Origin: Marmoricola sp.
Lineage (GTDB): Bacteria; Actinomycetota; Actinomycetes; Propionibacteriales; Nocardioidaceae
Assembly: GCA_030151765.1 (NCBI GenBank)
Contig: JASLCW010000312.1
Location: 1-7,848, forward strand
Direction: 5' to 3'
DNA length: 7,848 nt
The number at the start of each line of letters is the position of its first letter. Positions within the stretch are counted from its first letter, which is position 1. The notes under the pieces are model-generated. The model was not told where the DNA came from and searched no databases. It saw only the letters and a program-made list of their open reading frames with translations. Positions 1-6,272 of the stretch are shown piece after piece. Both the position numbers and the translations under genes were made by a program.

Positions 1-1288
1 CGGCGACGGTCGTGTGGTCGGTGGCCGGGCGGTCGAAGGTGGAGCTGATCACCTCGCCCTTGACCGACCGCTCGAAGTCGGTGACCTCCTCGGGACGCTC
101 GTCGACGAGGACGACCATCAGATGGCACTCGGGGTTGTTCGCGGCGATCGAGCTCGCGATGGACTGCAGGATCATGGTCTTGCCGGCCTTGGCGGGCGAG
201 ACGATCAGGCCGCGCTGGCCTTTGCCGATCGGCGCGACGATGTCGATGACCCGGCCGACCATGTTGGCCGGCGTGGTCTCGAGGCGGAGCCGCTCGGCCG
301 GGTAGAGCGGGGTGAGCTTCTCGAACTCGACCCGCTCCTGTGCCGTCTCCGGGTCGGCGCCGTTCACCGCGTCGATCTTGACCAGGGGGTTGAACTTCTC
401 GCGTCGCTCGCCCTCCCGGGGCTGGCGGACCTGGCCGATGATCGCGTCACCGCGACGCAGACCGTACTTGCGCACCATCGAGAGCGCCACGTAGACGTCC
501 TCGGGGCCGGAGAGATAGCCGCTGGTGCGCACGAAGGCGTAGTTGTCGAGTACGTCGAGGATGCCCGCGCAGGGGGTCAGGACGTCGTCCTCGAGGATGT
601 TGAGGTCGGGCTCGTTGCGATTGCGGGTGCCCGGCGTACCCGTGGGATTGGTGGCGCGATCCCGGCCCCGCCGGCGGCGGTTGCGGCGGCTGCCGCCCTC
701 CTCGCCGTCGCCGTCGGCCTGCTGGTTCTGCTGCGCCTGCTGGTTCTGGTTGTTCTGCTGGCTCTGCTGGCTCTGCTGGTTCTGCTGGTTCTGCTGGTTC
801 TGCTGGTTCTGCTGGCTCTGGCGCTGCTTGTCGGCCTGGTTGCCCTGGCCGCGAGCCTGCTGGCCCTTCTGGTTCTTCTCCGGCTTCTCGGACTGGGCGG
901 ACTGGGCGGCCTTGTCCGCCTTCTCGGCCTTGTCCGGCTTGTCGGTCCGGTCGGCCCGGTCGGCCCGGTCGGTCTTCTCCGCTTCCGCCGGACGCTCCTG
1001 CTTCGCGGACCTCTGGGGCTGCTCGGTCCGCTCCGTCCGATCCGCCTGCTGCGGCTTGTCGCCGCCCTGGCGATCCGAGCGCGCCGCCCTGATCGCGGCC
1101 ACCAGGTCGGCCTTCTTCAGACCCGCGGTCTTGATGCCCAGGCCGCCGGCCACCTGACGCAGCTCGGGCAGCAGCATCGTGCTGAGGCCGCCGCCCTTCT
1201 TGGGCTGCCCCGCCTTGGCTGCGCCGTCCTTGGCCGCGCTGTCCTTGGGCAGGTCGATCAAGGTCGCGTCGGAGGTGTTCTCAGTCAT
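1..1288 (-). CDS. rho: Transcription termination factor Rho (3' end outside window)
   Basis: Hexameric RNA-dependent ATPase/helicase that ends transcription of untranslated RNA. The window holds the first 429 residues. In order: a SAP-like Rho_N helical domain (about residues 35-67); a long disordered insert of Lys/Asp/Glu/Arg repeats (about 70-150), a Gln/Asn-rich stretch (151-190) and an Arg-rich patch (SRRNRRRRGRDR, 200-211); the cold-shock-like primary RNA-binding domain (about 238-300, with NYAFVR at 249-254); and the start of the RecA-like ATPase. That ATPase start has Walker A SPAKAGKT (364-371, Lys370) and the DERPEE motif (396-401) carrying the catalytic glutamate. Walker B, Q-loop and R-loop would lie past the window edge; comparison with E. 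coli Rho suggests about 180 residues are missing. The ATG at 1288 is the only start: the frame upstream to the stop at 1418-1420 has no ATG, GTG or TTG, and a GGAAGGA ribosome site lies 4 nt before it. Identity is certain from the motifs; long inserts are typical of actinobacterial Rho. Confidence 0.97.
   Translation of the reverse strand, partial: MTENTSDATLIDLPKDSAAKDGAAKAGQPKKGGGLSTMLLPELRQVAGGLGIKTAGLKKADLVAAIRAARSDRQGGDKPQQADRTERTEQPQRSAKQERPAEAEKTDRADRADRTDKPDKAEKADKAAQSAQSEKPEKNQKGQQARGQGNQADKQRQSQQNQQNQQNQQNQQSQQSQQNNQNQQAQQNQQADGDGEEGGSRRNRRRRGRDRATNPTGTPGTRNRNEPDLNILEDDVLTPCAGILDVLDNYAFVRTSGYLSGPEDVYVALSMVRKYGLRRGDAIIGQVRQPREGERREKFNPLVKIDAVNGADPETAQERVEFEKLTPLYPAERLRLETTPANMVGRVIDIVAPIGKGQRGLIVSPAKAGKTMILQSIASSIAANNPECHLMVVLVDERPEEVTDFERSVKGEVISSTFDRPATDHTTVA
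752..814 (-). repeat. 9-bp tandem repeat coding for (Gln-Gln-Asn/Ser)x7 in Rho
   Basis: Seven consecutive in-frame 9-nt units on the minus strand: four CAGCAGAAC, two CAGCAGAGC, then one CAGCAGAAC. They encode QQN or QQS at Rho residues 159-179. Degenerate continuation to 719 and flanking residues extend the Gln/Asn-rich stretch to residues 151-190, where I count 24 Gln and 8 Asn in 40 residues. Units are nearly identical at DNA level, including synonymous positions, which suggests expansion by replication slippage. A unit of 9 nt keeps the frame when copy number changes. Confidence 0.95.
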
Positions 1289-1292
1289 GGTT

Positions 1293-1299
1293 TCCTTCC
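1293..1299 (-). promoter_or_regulatory. Ribosome binding site of rho
   Basis: GGAAGGA on the minus strand, 4 nt before the rho ATG. It supports the start at 1288, which is also the only start codon in this frame after the upstream stop. Confidence 0.7.
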
Positions 1300-1331
1300 A
1301 CTGGCCAACGCGATGCGCGCCGGCTGGGGTG

Positions 1332-1388
1332 TCCCGGACCGGGAGGTCACACGCCCGATGAGCGGTGAGCCAGAAGAAGAACTCCCGG
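1332..1388 (-). promoter_or_regulatory. Possible switching leader of rho
   Basis: In the RNA leader of rho (minus strand), CCGGGAG (1388-1382) can pair perfectly with CTCCCGG (1345-1339), enclosing a 36-nt loop. The same CTCCCGG is followed at once by a copy of its partner: TCCCGG-T-CCGGGA (1344-1332) is a perfect inverted repeat around one base. The middle arm can therefore pair with only one side at a time. The large loop holds TTCTTCTTCTGGCTCACC, rich in pyrimidine-C dinucleotides of the type the Rho primary site prefers. E. coli rho is known to be autoregulated by attenuation in its leader; that this element does the same is inference. Confidence 0.3.
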
Positions 1389-1397
1389 AATGCCCCG

Positions 1398-1403
1398 ACC
1401 TTA
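1398..1403 (-). promoter_or_regulatory. Weak candidate -10 box for rho
   Basis: TAAGGT on the minus strand fits the actinobacterial TANNNT -10 pattern and would start a leader of about 100 nt before the rho ATG. No good -35 hexamer lies 16-19 nt upstream. It sits in a short inverted repeat (CCTACC-TCGC-GGTAAGG, one bulged base), which may be coincidence. This is the best candidate I can see, not a firm promoter. Confidence 0.2.
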
Positions 1404-1474
1404 CCGCGAGGTAGGCCTTACGACGTGACCGGCCTCACCTGCGGTGGACCTAGGGGCCTGGGTCCCAGGTTTCC

Positions 1475-1551
1475 CATGTGCTCCATCGGAACCGGGGCGT
1501 CACACACGATGCTTCATGTGTGATGCCCCGGTATGCCATGTGATCCCCCGG
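1475..1551. repeat. Four-copy 15-17 bp motif array
   Basis: Copies on the minus strand: CCGGGGGATCACATG (1551-1537), CCGGGGCATCACACATG (1531-1515) and a weaker CCGATGGAGCACATG (1489-1475; 12 of 15 match the first). One copy is on the plus strand: CCGGGGCGTCACACACG (1492-1508; 15 of 17 match the second). The 5' ends of the three same-strand copies are 20 and 42 bp apart, close to two and four helical turns. The facing pair forms the hairpin at 1491-1532. Function is not known. Confidence 0.6.
1491..1532 (-). terminator. 19-bp hairpin after thrB, probable operon terminator
   Basis: Arms 1491-1509 and 1514-1532 pair over 19 positions around a 4-nt loop. In minus-strand RNA there are 17 Watson-Crick pairs, one G-U and one A-C mismatch (1499/1524). 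The hairpin starts 34 nt past the thrB stop codon. No T-run follows, as is common for actinobacterial hairpin terminators. Because the arms are two facing copies of a motif that also occurs alone on either side, this could instead or also be a protein-binding operator. Confidence 0.6.
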
Positions 1552-1565
1552 AGCGATGGGCCGGC

Positions 1566-2465
1566 TCAGACCACGCGTACGCCGGAGGTCGCGATGGCCA
1601 ACTCCAGCTCACGCCAGCCCGCCGGCGCGAATCCGGCGGCATCGGGCAGTCCCGGTCCGGTGAAGGTCAGCACCGTCGGGCCCGCACCGGAGATCACCGC
1701 CGGGCAGCCCATCGCGCGCAACCGCTCGACGAGCGCGTAGGAGTGCGGCATCGCCGATTCGCGGTACTTCTGGTGCAGGAAGTCCTCGGTGGCCCGGAAG
1801 AGATTCTCCGGGCGTCCCGCCAGGGCGGCCACCAGCAGCGCCGCCCTGCCCGTGTTGGCGGTGGCATCGGCGTGCGAGATCGACTGCGGGAGCAGGCCTC
1901 GTGAGAGCGCGGTCGCCACGCCCTCGGAGGGGATGAAGACGCGGGCGCCGATCCGCGGGTCGATACCTGCACGGACGCCCCACACACGCGCGCGGTCCTG
2001 CCCGGAGACGACGAAGCCGCCGAGACCGGCCGGGGCGACATTGTCGGGATGGCCCTCGATGGCATTCGCGACGGTGAGGAATTCCTCGTCGTCCATCGCC
2101 GGCGCACCGGCATCGACGTCAACCAGCGCCCGGGCCAACGCGAGACCGCCGACGATCGCGGCCGACGAGGAGCCCAGACCGCGACTGTGCGGGATCACAT
2201 TGCGGCAGCACAGCTCGATCCCCGGCTGCGAGGCGCCCAGGTGGTCGAGGCCGGCGCGAAGTGCGCGCAGGACCAGATGACTCTCGTCGAGCGGCACCTC
2301 GCCGGCGCCCTCACCCTCGACCGAGACGGTGGTCGCCGGGGCGATGCGAGCGGTCAGCACATCGCGGAACTCGAGCGCGACGCCGAGACAGTCGAAGCCC
2401 GGGCCGAGGTTGGCGCTGGTGGCCGGCACCTCGACCGTGACGGTCTGATCCGTGAAGGCAGTCAT
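1566..2465 (-). CDS. thrB: Homoserine kinase
   Basis: Phosphorylates L-homoserine with ATP to O-phosphohomoserine, the substrate of the ThrC encoded just upstream. The 299-residue length is normal for the family. It is a GHMP-family kinase: the N-terminal signature ATSANLGPGFDCLG is at residues 15-28, the glycine-rich ATP loop PHSRGLGSSSAA at 92-103, the conserved EGHPDNVAPAGLGG at 137-150 and the third GHMP motif SGAGPTVL at 259-266. The ATG at 2465 places the first signature where homologues have it. An in-frame ATG at 2504 would add 13 Arg/Pro-rich residues and overlap thrC by 29 nt, and is less likely. The start lies 10 nt after the thrC stop with no visible Shine-Dalgarno sequence, so translation probably depends on ribosomes finishing thrC. 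It is the last gene of the operon; a hairpin follows 34 nt after the stop. Confidence 0.96.
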   Translation of the reverse strand: MTAFTDQTVTVEVPATSANLGPGFDCLGVALEFRDVLTARIAPATTVSVEGEGAGEVPLDESHLVLRALRAGLDHLGASQPGIELCCRNVIPHSRGLGSSSAAIVGGLALARALVDVDAGAPAMDDEEFLTVANAIEGHPDNVAPAGLGGFVVSGQDRARVWGVRAGIDPRIGARVFIPSEGVATALSRGLLPQSISHADATANTGRAALLVAALAGRPENLFRATEDFLHQKYRESAMPHSYALVERLRAMGCPAVISGAGPTVLTFTGPGLPDAAGFAPAGWRELELAIATSGVRVV

Positions 2466-2475
2466 CGAGAGATGT

Positions 2476-3543
2476 CTACAGGCCCGCGGCCCGGGCCGCC
2501 GCATGCAGGTCGGCGTCGACGACCGTGTCCACCAGGTCGGTGAAGGTGGACAGGGCGGTGTCGATGTCCTTGAGGCCGTGGCCGGTCACGGTGACGACGA
2601 TCCGCTCCCCGGCGTACCGGATGCCCTCGTCGGCCTCGAGCAGCAGGCCGGCGACTCCGGCGGCCGAGGCCGGCTCGACGAAGACGCCCTCGCGAGCGGC
2701 GAGATCGCGCTGCGCGGCCAGGATCTGCTCGTCGGTGACCGAGCGGAACTTGCCGCCGGAGCGGTCCGCGGCCGTCATCGCGAGATCCCACGAGGCCGGG
2801 TTGCCGATCCGGATCGCCGAGGCGACCGTCTCGGGGTCGGAGACCGGCGAGCCCTGCACCAGCGGCGCCGCACCGGCCGCCTGCCAGCCGCGCATCACCG
2901 GAAGCTTGGTGGAATTGCCGGCCGCGTGGTCCTCCGTGTAGCCCAGCCAGTACGCCGAGATGTTGCCGGCATTGCCGGTCGGCAGCACGTGTACGTCGGG
3001 GGCGTCGCCGAGGAACTCGACGATCTCGAAGGAAGCGGTCTTCTGGCCCTGCAGGCGCATCGGGTTGACCGAGTTGACCAGCGCGACCGGGTACTCCTCG
3101 GCGAGGCCGCGGGAGATCCGCAGGCAGTCGTCGAAGTTGCCGCGGACCATGATCACCTGGGCACCGTGCAGGATCGCCTGCGCCAGCTTGCCGGCCGCGA
3201 TCTTGCCCTGGGGCACGAGCACGAGGGGCTTGATGCCGGCGCGGGCGGCGTACGCGGCCATCGACGCCGAGGTGTTGCCGGTGGAGGCGCACACCACGGC
3301 CTCGGCACCCTGGCCGACGGCGACGGAGAGCGCCACCGTCATGCCGCGGTCCTTGAAGGAGCCGGTCGGGTTGCTGCCCTCGACCTTGAGCCACACCTCG
3401 CCGCCGGTCACCTCCGACAGCCAGGAGGAGGGCACCAGCGGAGTGCCGCCCTCGCGCAGGGTCACCGTCGGGGTGCCCTCCGGGATGTCGAGACGGTCGG
3501 CGTACTCCTCGAGTACGCCGCGCCACTGCCGGTGGTCATACAT
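2476..3543 (-). CDS. thrC: Threonine synthase
   Basis: PLP enzyme of 355 residues that converts O-phosphohomoserine to L-threonine and phosphate, the last threonine step. It is a fold-type II PLP enzyme of the short form seen in mycobacteria. EGGTPL is at 31-36, the cofactor lysine in NPTGSFKDRGM (Lys64), the STGNTSAS substrate loop at 87-94, the phosphate-binding GNAGN at 190-194, and conserved EPASAAG at 290-296 and TGHGLKD at 320-326. It aligns from end to end with what I know of M. tuberculosis ThrC. The ATG at 3543 lies 6 nt after the hom stop, with a GGAG (3556-3553) inside the end of hom at 9-nt spacing, so the start is well supported. No missing residue or frame break is visible. Confidence 0.97.
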   Translation of the reverse strand: MYDHRQWRGVLEEYADRLDIPEGTPTVTLREGGTPLVPSSWLSEVTGGEVWLKVEGSNPTGSFKDRGMTVALSVAVGQGAEAVVCASTGNTSASMAAYAARAGIKPLVLVPQGKIAAGKLAQAILHGAQVIMVRGNFDDCLRISRGLAEEYPVALVNSVNPMRLQGQKTASFEIVEFLGDAPDVHVLPTGNAGNISAYWLGYTEDHAAGNSTKLPVMRGWQAAGAAPLVQGSPVSDPETVASAIRIGNPASWDLAMTAADRSGGKFRSVTDEQILAAQRDLAAREGVFVEPASAAGVAGLLLEADEGIRYAGERIVVTVTGHGLKDIDTALSTFTDLVDTVVDADLHAAARAAGL

Positions 3544-3549
3544 CGCGGG

Positions 3550-4872
3550 TCACTCCATCCCTTCGACACGCATCACGGAAGACACGTCGCGTACCTGCGC
3601 CATCGTGCGGATCTCCTGCACCGTCGCGGCGAGATCGGCATCACTGGCGGTGTGCGAGACGACGACCAGCTGGGCGTCGTCGCCGCGGCCCTCCTGTCGC
3701 ACCGTCTGGATCGACACGTCGTGCTCGGCGAAGGCCGTCGCCACCGCCGCGAGCACACCGGCCTTGTCGTCCACGTCGATCTGCACGTGATAGCGGGTCT
3801 GGGTCTCCCCCATCGGCAGCACCCGGAGTCCGGCGTACGCCGAGTCGGCGGGGCCGGGCGCACCGGCGATCCGGTTGCGCGCGACGGTGACGAGGTCACC
3901 GAGCACGGCGCTCGCCGTGGGTGAGCCGCCGGCGCCGGGGCCGTAGAACATCAGCTGGCCGGCGGCCTCGCTCTCCACGAAGACCGCGTTGTAGGCCTCG
4001 CGGACGCTCGCCAGCGGGTGGCTCCTGGGGATCATCGCCGGATGGACGCGAGCGGAGACGGCGTCACCGTCGGGGCCGTTCTCGATCGCGCAGATCGCGA
4101 GGAGCTTGACCACGCAGCCCATCTCGCGGGCCGAGGCGACATCGCTGGCGCTGACCTCGGCGATGCCCTCGCGGTAGACATCGGCGGCGGTCACGCGCGT
4201 GTGGAAGGCGAGACTGGCCAGGATCGCGGCCTTCGCGGCAGCGTCGAAGCCCTCGACGTCGGCCGTCGGGTCGGCCTCGGCATAGCCCAACTGCTGGGCC
4301 TCGGCGAGCGCTTCGGAGAAGCCCGCACCCGAGGTGTCCATCTTGTCGAGGATGTAGTTGGTGGTGCCGTTGACGATGCCCATCACCCGGGTGACCCGGT
4401 CACCGGAGAGGGATTCGCGCAGCGGCCGCAGGATCGGGATGGCACCGGCCACGGCGGCCTCGTAATAGAGGTCCACGCCGTGCTCGCGCGCGGCATCGAA
4501 GAGGGTGGCACCGTCCTCGGCGAGGAGCGCCTTGTTGGCGGTGACGACACCGGCGCCACTGGCCAGCGCCGACAGGATCAGCGGACGGGCCGGCTCGATT
4601 CCGCCGATCACCTCGACCACGATGTCGATGTCGTCACGGGTGACCAGGGACTCGGCATCGGTGGTGAAGAGCTCCCCCGGGATCTCCGCGTCACGAGCCA
4701 TGCCGAGGCGTCGTACGGCGATGCCGGCAAGCTCGACGGGCGCGCCCACACGGGCGGCGAGATCCTCGGACTGCTCGAGGATGAGGCGGGCCACCTGGCT
4801 GCCGACGACACCGCAGCCGAGCAAGGCGACGCGGATGGGACGGTCCTGTGGCACGGTCTTCACGACGCTCAT
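3550..4872 (-). CDS. hom: Homoserine dehydrogenase with ACT domain
   Basis: Reduces L-aspartate 4-semialdehyde to L-homoserine with NAD(P)H, committing flux to threonine, methionine and isoleucine. It has 440 residues and is monofunctional, with no fused aspartokinase. The Rossmann nucleotide site GCGVVG is at 19-24, TANKALLA at 111-118, EAAVAGAIPI at 139-148 and NGTTNYI at 168-174. The catalytic segment GYAEADPTADVEG-FDAAAK is at 196-214; Asp210 and Lys214 match the catalytic Asp/Lys of the yeast enzyme. The C-terminal 80 residues (about 361-437, opening YHVQIDVDDKAGVLAAV) form an ACT domain, which in Gram-positive Hom proteins senses threonine for feedback inhibition. The start codon overlaps the lysA stop (ATGA, 4872-4869), and a GGGA lies 7 nt upstream. 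The gene is also called thrA in mycobacteria; hom is the clearer name because there is no kinase domain. Confidence 0.97.
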   Translation of the reverse strand: MSVVKTVPQDRPIRVALLGCGVVGSQVARLILEQSEDLAARVGAPVELAGIAVRRLGMARDAEIPGELFTTDAESLVTRDDIDIVVEVIGGIEPARPLILSALASGAGVVTANKALLAEDGATLFDAAREHGVDLYYEAAVAGAIPILRPLRESLSGDRVTRVMGIVNGTTNYILDKMDTSGAGFSEALAEAQQLGYAEADPTADVEGFDAAAKAAILASLAFHTRVTAADVYREGIAEVSASDVASAREMGCVVKLLAICAIENGPDGDAVSARVHPAMIPRSHPLASVREAYNAVFVESEAAGQLMFYGPGAGGSPTASAVLGDLVTVARNRIAGAPGPADSAYAGLRVLPMGETQTRYHVQIDVDDKAGVLAAVATAFAEHDVSIQTVRQEGRGDDAQLVVVSHTASDADLAATVQEIRTMAQVRDVSSVMRVEGME

Positions 4873-6272
4873 GATTCCATCCCGGCGTCGGTGGCGAGCA
4901 GGTCGTCCACGGTCTCCCTGCGGACGATCACCCGGCTGACGCCGTCGCGCACCGCGATCACGGGCGGACGCAGGGCGTGGTTGTAGTTGCTCGCCATCGA
5001 GCGACAGTAGGCGCCGGTGCCCGGTACGGCGAGCAGATCGCCCGGGCAGAGGTCACCGGGCAGGAACTCGTCCTTGACGACGATGTCCCCTGCCTCACAG
5101 TGCTTTCCGACGACCCGGGCGAGCATGGCGGGGTCGGCCGACGTACGGCTGGCGAGCGTGGCGGAGTAGTCGGCGTCGTACAGCGCCGTACGGATGTTGT
5201 CGCTCATGCCGCCGTCCACCGAGACATAGGTGCGTACGGCGCCGCCGTCGAGCTCGACCGCCTTGACGGTGCCGACTTCATACACCGTGCACATCGCCGG
5301 ACCGACGATCGCGCGTCCGGGCTCGATCGAGAGCCGGGGTACGACGAGATCGCGCGCCCCGCACTCCTCGGTAACGATCTTGGTGAGCTCGGTGGCCAGC
5401 TGCGCCGGATCCGACGGGTCGTCCTGGGTCGTGTAGGCGATGCCGAAGCCGCCACCGAGGTCCATCTCGGGCATGGCATAGCCGAGCTCGTCGGCGACCT
5501 GCGCGTGCAACGCGAGCACTCGGCGGGCGGCCACCTCGAAGCCGGCGGAGTCGAAGATCTGCGAACCGATGTGGGAGTGCAGGCCGAGGAGTTCGAGGCC
5601 CTCGGTGTCCCGGATCTGCCGGATCGCGTCGAAGGCATCGCCACTGCTGATCGAGAAGCCGAACTTCTGGTCCTCGTGGGCGGTGGCGATGTACTCGTGG
5701 GTGTGCGCCTCGACACCGGCGGTGACACGCACCATGACCCGCGCGGTGCGGCCGGTCTGCCGGGTCACCTCGGCGAGCCGCTGGATCTCGTGGAAGGAGT
5801 CGACGACGATCCGGCCGACGCCCAGGGTGACGGCATGTTCGAGCTCGGCGAGCGACTTGTTGTTGCCATGAAGTCCGACCCGCGCCATCGGGAAGCCGGC
5901 TCGTTCGGCGACGGCCAGTTCGCCGGCAGAGCACACGTCGAGGTTGAGCCCCTCCTCCTCGATCCAGCGGGCGATCGTCGTACAGAGGAAGGCCTTGCCG
6001 GCGTAGTAGACGTCGTAGCCGGCGAAGGCATCGCGGAAGGCGCGGGCACGGCCGCGGAAGTCCGCCTCGTCCAGGACGTACGCCGGCGAGCCGTGCTCGG
6101 CCACCAGGTCGGTCAGGCGGATGCCGCCGATCTCCAGTACGCCGTCGACCTTGCGCGCGGTGTGCGACCACAGCTGCGGGACCAGCGCGTTGACATCGGC
6201 GGGATCGCGCAGCCACGCCGGTCCGCGGACGGAGACGGCGGCGTGGTCCCAGCCCGCTTCGTGGGCGCGCAT
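4869..6272 (-). CDS. lysA: Diaminopimelate decarboxylase
   Basis: PLP enzyme that decarboxylates meso-diaminopimelate to L-lysine, the final lysine step. It has 467 residues from the ATG at 6272. The alanine-racemase-like barrel carries the PLP lysine in YYAGKAFLC (Lys93), LDVCSAGEL at 111-119, HGNNKS at 135-140, HSHIGSQ at 232-238, GGGFGIAY at 273-280 and EPGRAIVG at 317-324. The C-terminal beta domain has the substrate motif CEAGD at 392-396 and GAYC at 420-423. The family motif is often written CESGD; Ala for Ser is a mild variant. A GTG at 6275 is also possible, but GGAG (6284-6281) is 8 nt from the ATG and only 5 from the GTG, and the ATG shares one base with the argS stop (TGATG). About 26 residues precede the region that aligns with M. 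tuberculosis LysA, so a downstream start cannot be excluded. Confidence 0.96.
   Translation of the reverse strand: MRAHEAGWDHAAVSVRGPAWLRDPADVNALVPQLWSHTARKVDGVLEIGGIRLTDLVAEHGSPAYVLDEADFRGRARAFRDAFAGYDVYYAGKAFLCTTIARWIEEEGLNLDVCSAGELAVAERAGFPMARVGLHGNNKSLAELEHAVTLGVGRIVVDSFHEIQRLAEVTRQTGRTARVMVRVTAGVEAHTHEYIATAHEDQKFGFSISSGDAFDAIRQIRDTEGLELLGLHSHIGSQIFDSAGFEVAARRVLALHAQVADELGYAMPEMDLGGGFGIAYTTQDDPSDPAQLATELTKIVTEECGARDLVVPRLSIEPGRAIVGPAMCTVYEVGTVKAVELDGGAVRTYVSVDGGMSDNIRTALYDADYSATLASRTSADPAMLARVVGKHCEAGDIVVKDEFLPGDLCPGDLLAVPGTGAYCRSMASNYNHALRPPVIAVRDGVSRVIVRRETVDDLLATDAGMES

Larger units (their letters stand above)
1289..1565. other. thrB-rho intergenic region
   Basis: This is the only sizeable non-coding stretch in the window (277 nt). 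Going downstream from thrB it holds a four-copy motif array with an embedded 19-bp hairpin (1475-1551), a 13-nt palindrome CCTGGG-T-CCCAGG (1457-1469), a possible rho promoter (around 1398-1403), a pyrimidine-rich patch (1355-1384), two inverted repeats in the rho leader and the rho ribosome site. I found no convincing small ORF or tRNA here. The gap separates the amino-acid operon from rho and probably contains both the end of the first transcript and the start of the second. Confidence 0.8.

Noticed and set aside
719..838. Short tandem repeats considered as a CRISPR array
   Set aside because: The 9-bp units are contiguous with no spacers and lie in frame inside rho.
14..1414. Plus-strand ORF of 466 codons with a long Leu/Val-rich, membrane-like segment
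   Set aside because: It is the antisense of rho. The Leu-rich part is only the complement of the CAG/AAC repeat, and the minus-strand frame has unmistakable Rho motifs.
1457..1469. Palindrome CCTGGG-T-CCCAGG as a second terminator
   Set aside because: The perfect 13-nt inverted repeat would leave at most a 5-bp stem with a 3-nt loop in RNA and has no T-run. It is too weak to call; it could equally be a small operator or chance.
1444..1740. Plus-strand ORF of 98 codons across the thrB-rho gap
   Set aside because: It runs through the hairpin and into the antisense of thrB, has no convincing ribosome site, and its translation resembles no family I know.
2466..2504. Upstream ATG start for thrB at 2504
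   Set aside because: It adds 13 Arg/Pro-rich residues absent from the family, has no ribosome site, and overlaps thrC. The ATG at 2465 gives the normal N-terminus.
2452..3924. Plus-strand ORF of 490 codons opposite thrC and the end of hom
   Set aside because: It is a stop-free shadow frame expected in high-GC DNA. Its translation is rich in Arg, Gly, His and Asp with no recognisable domain, and the opposite strand encodes clear ThrC and Hom.
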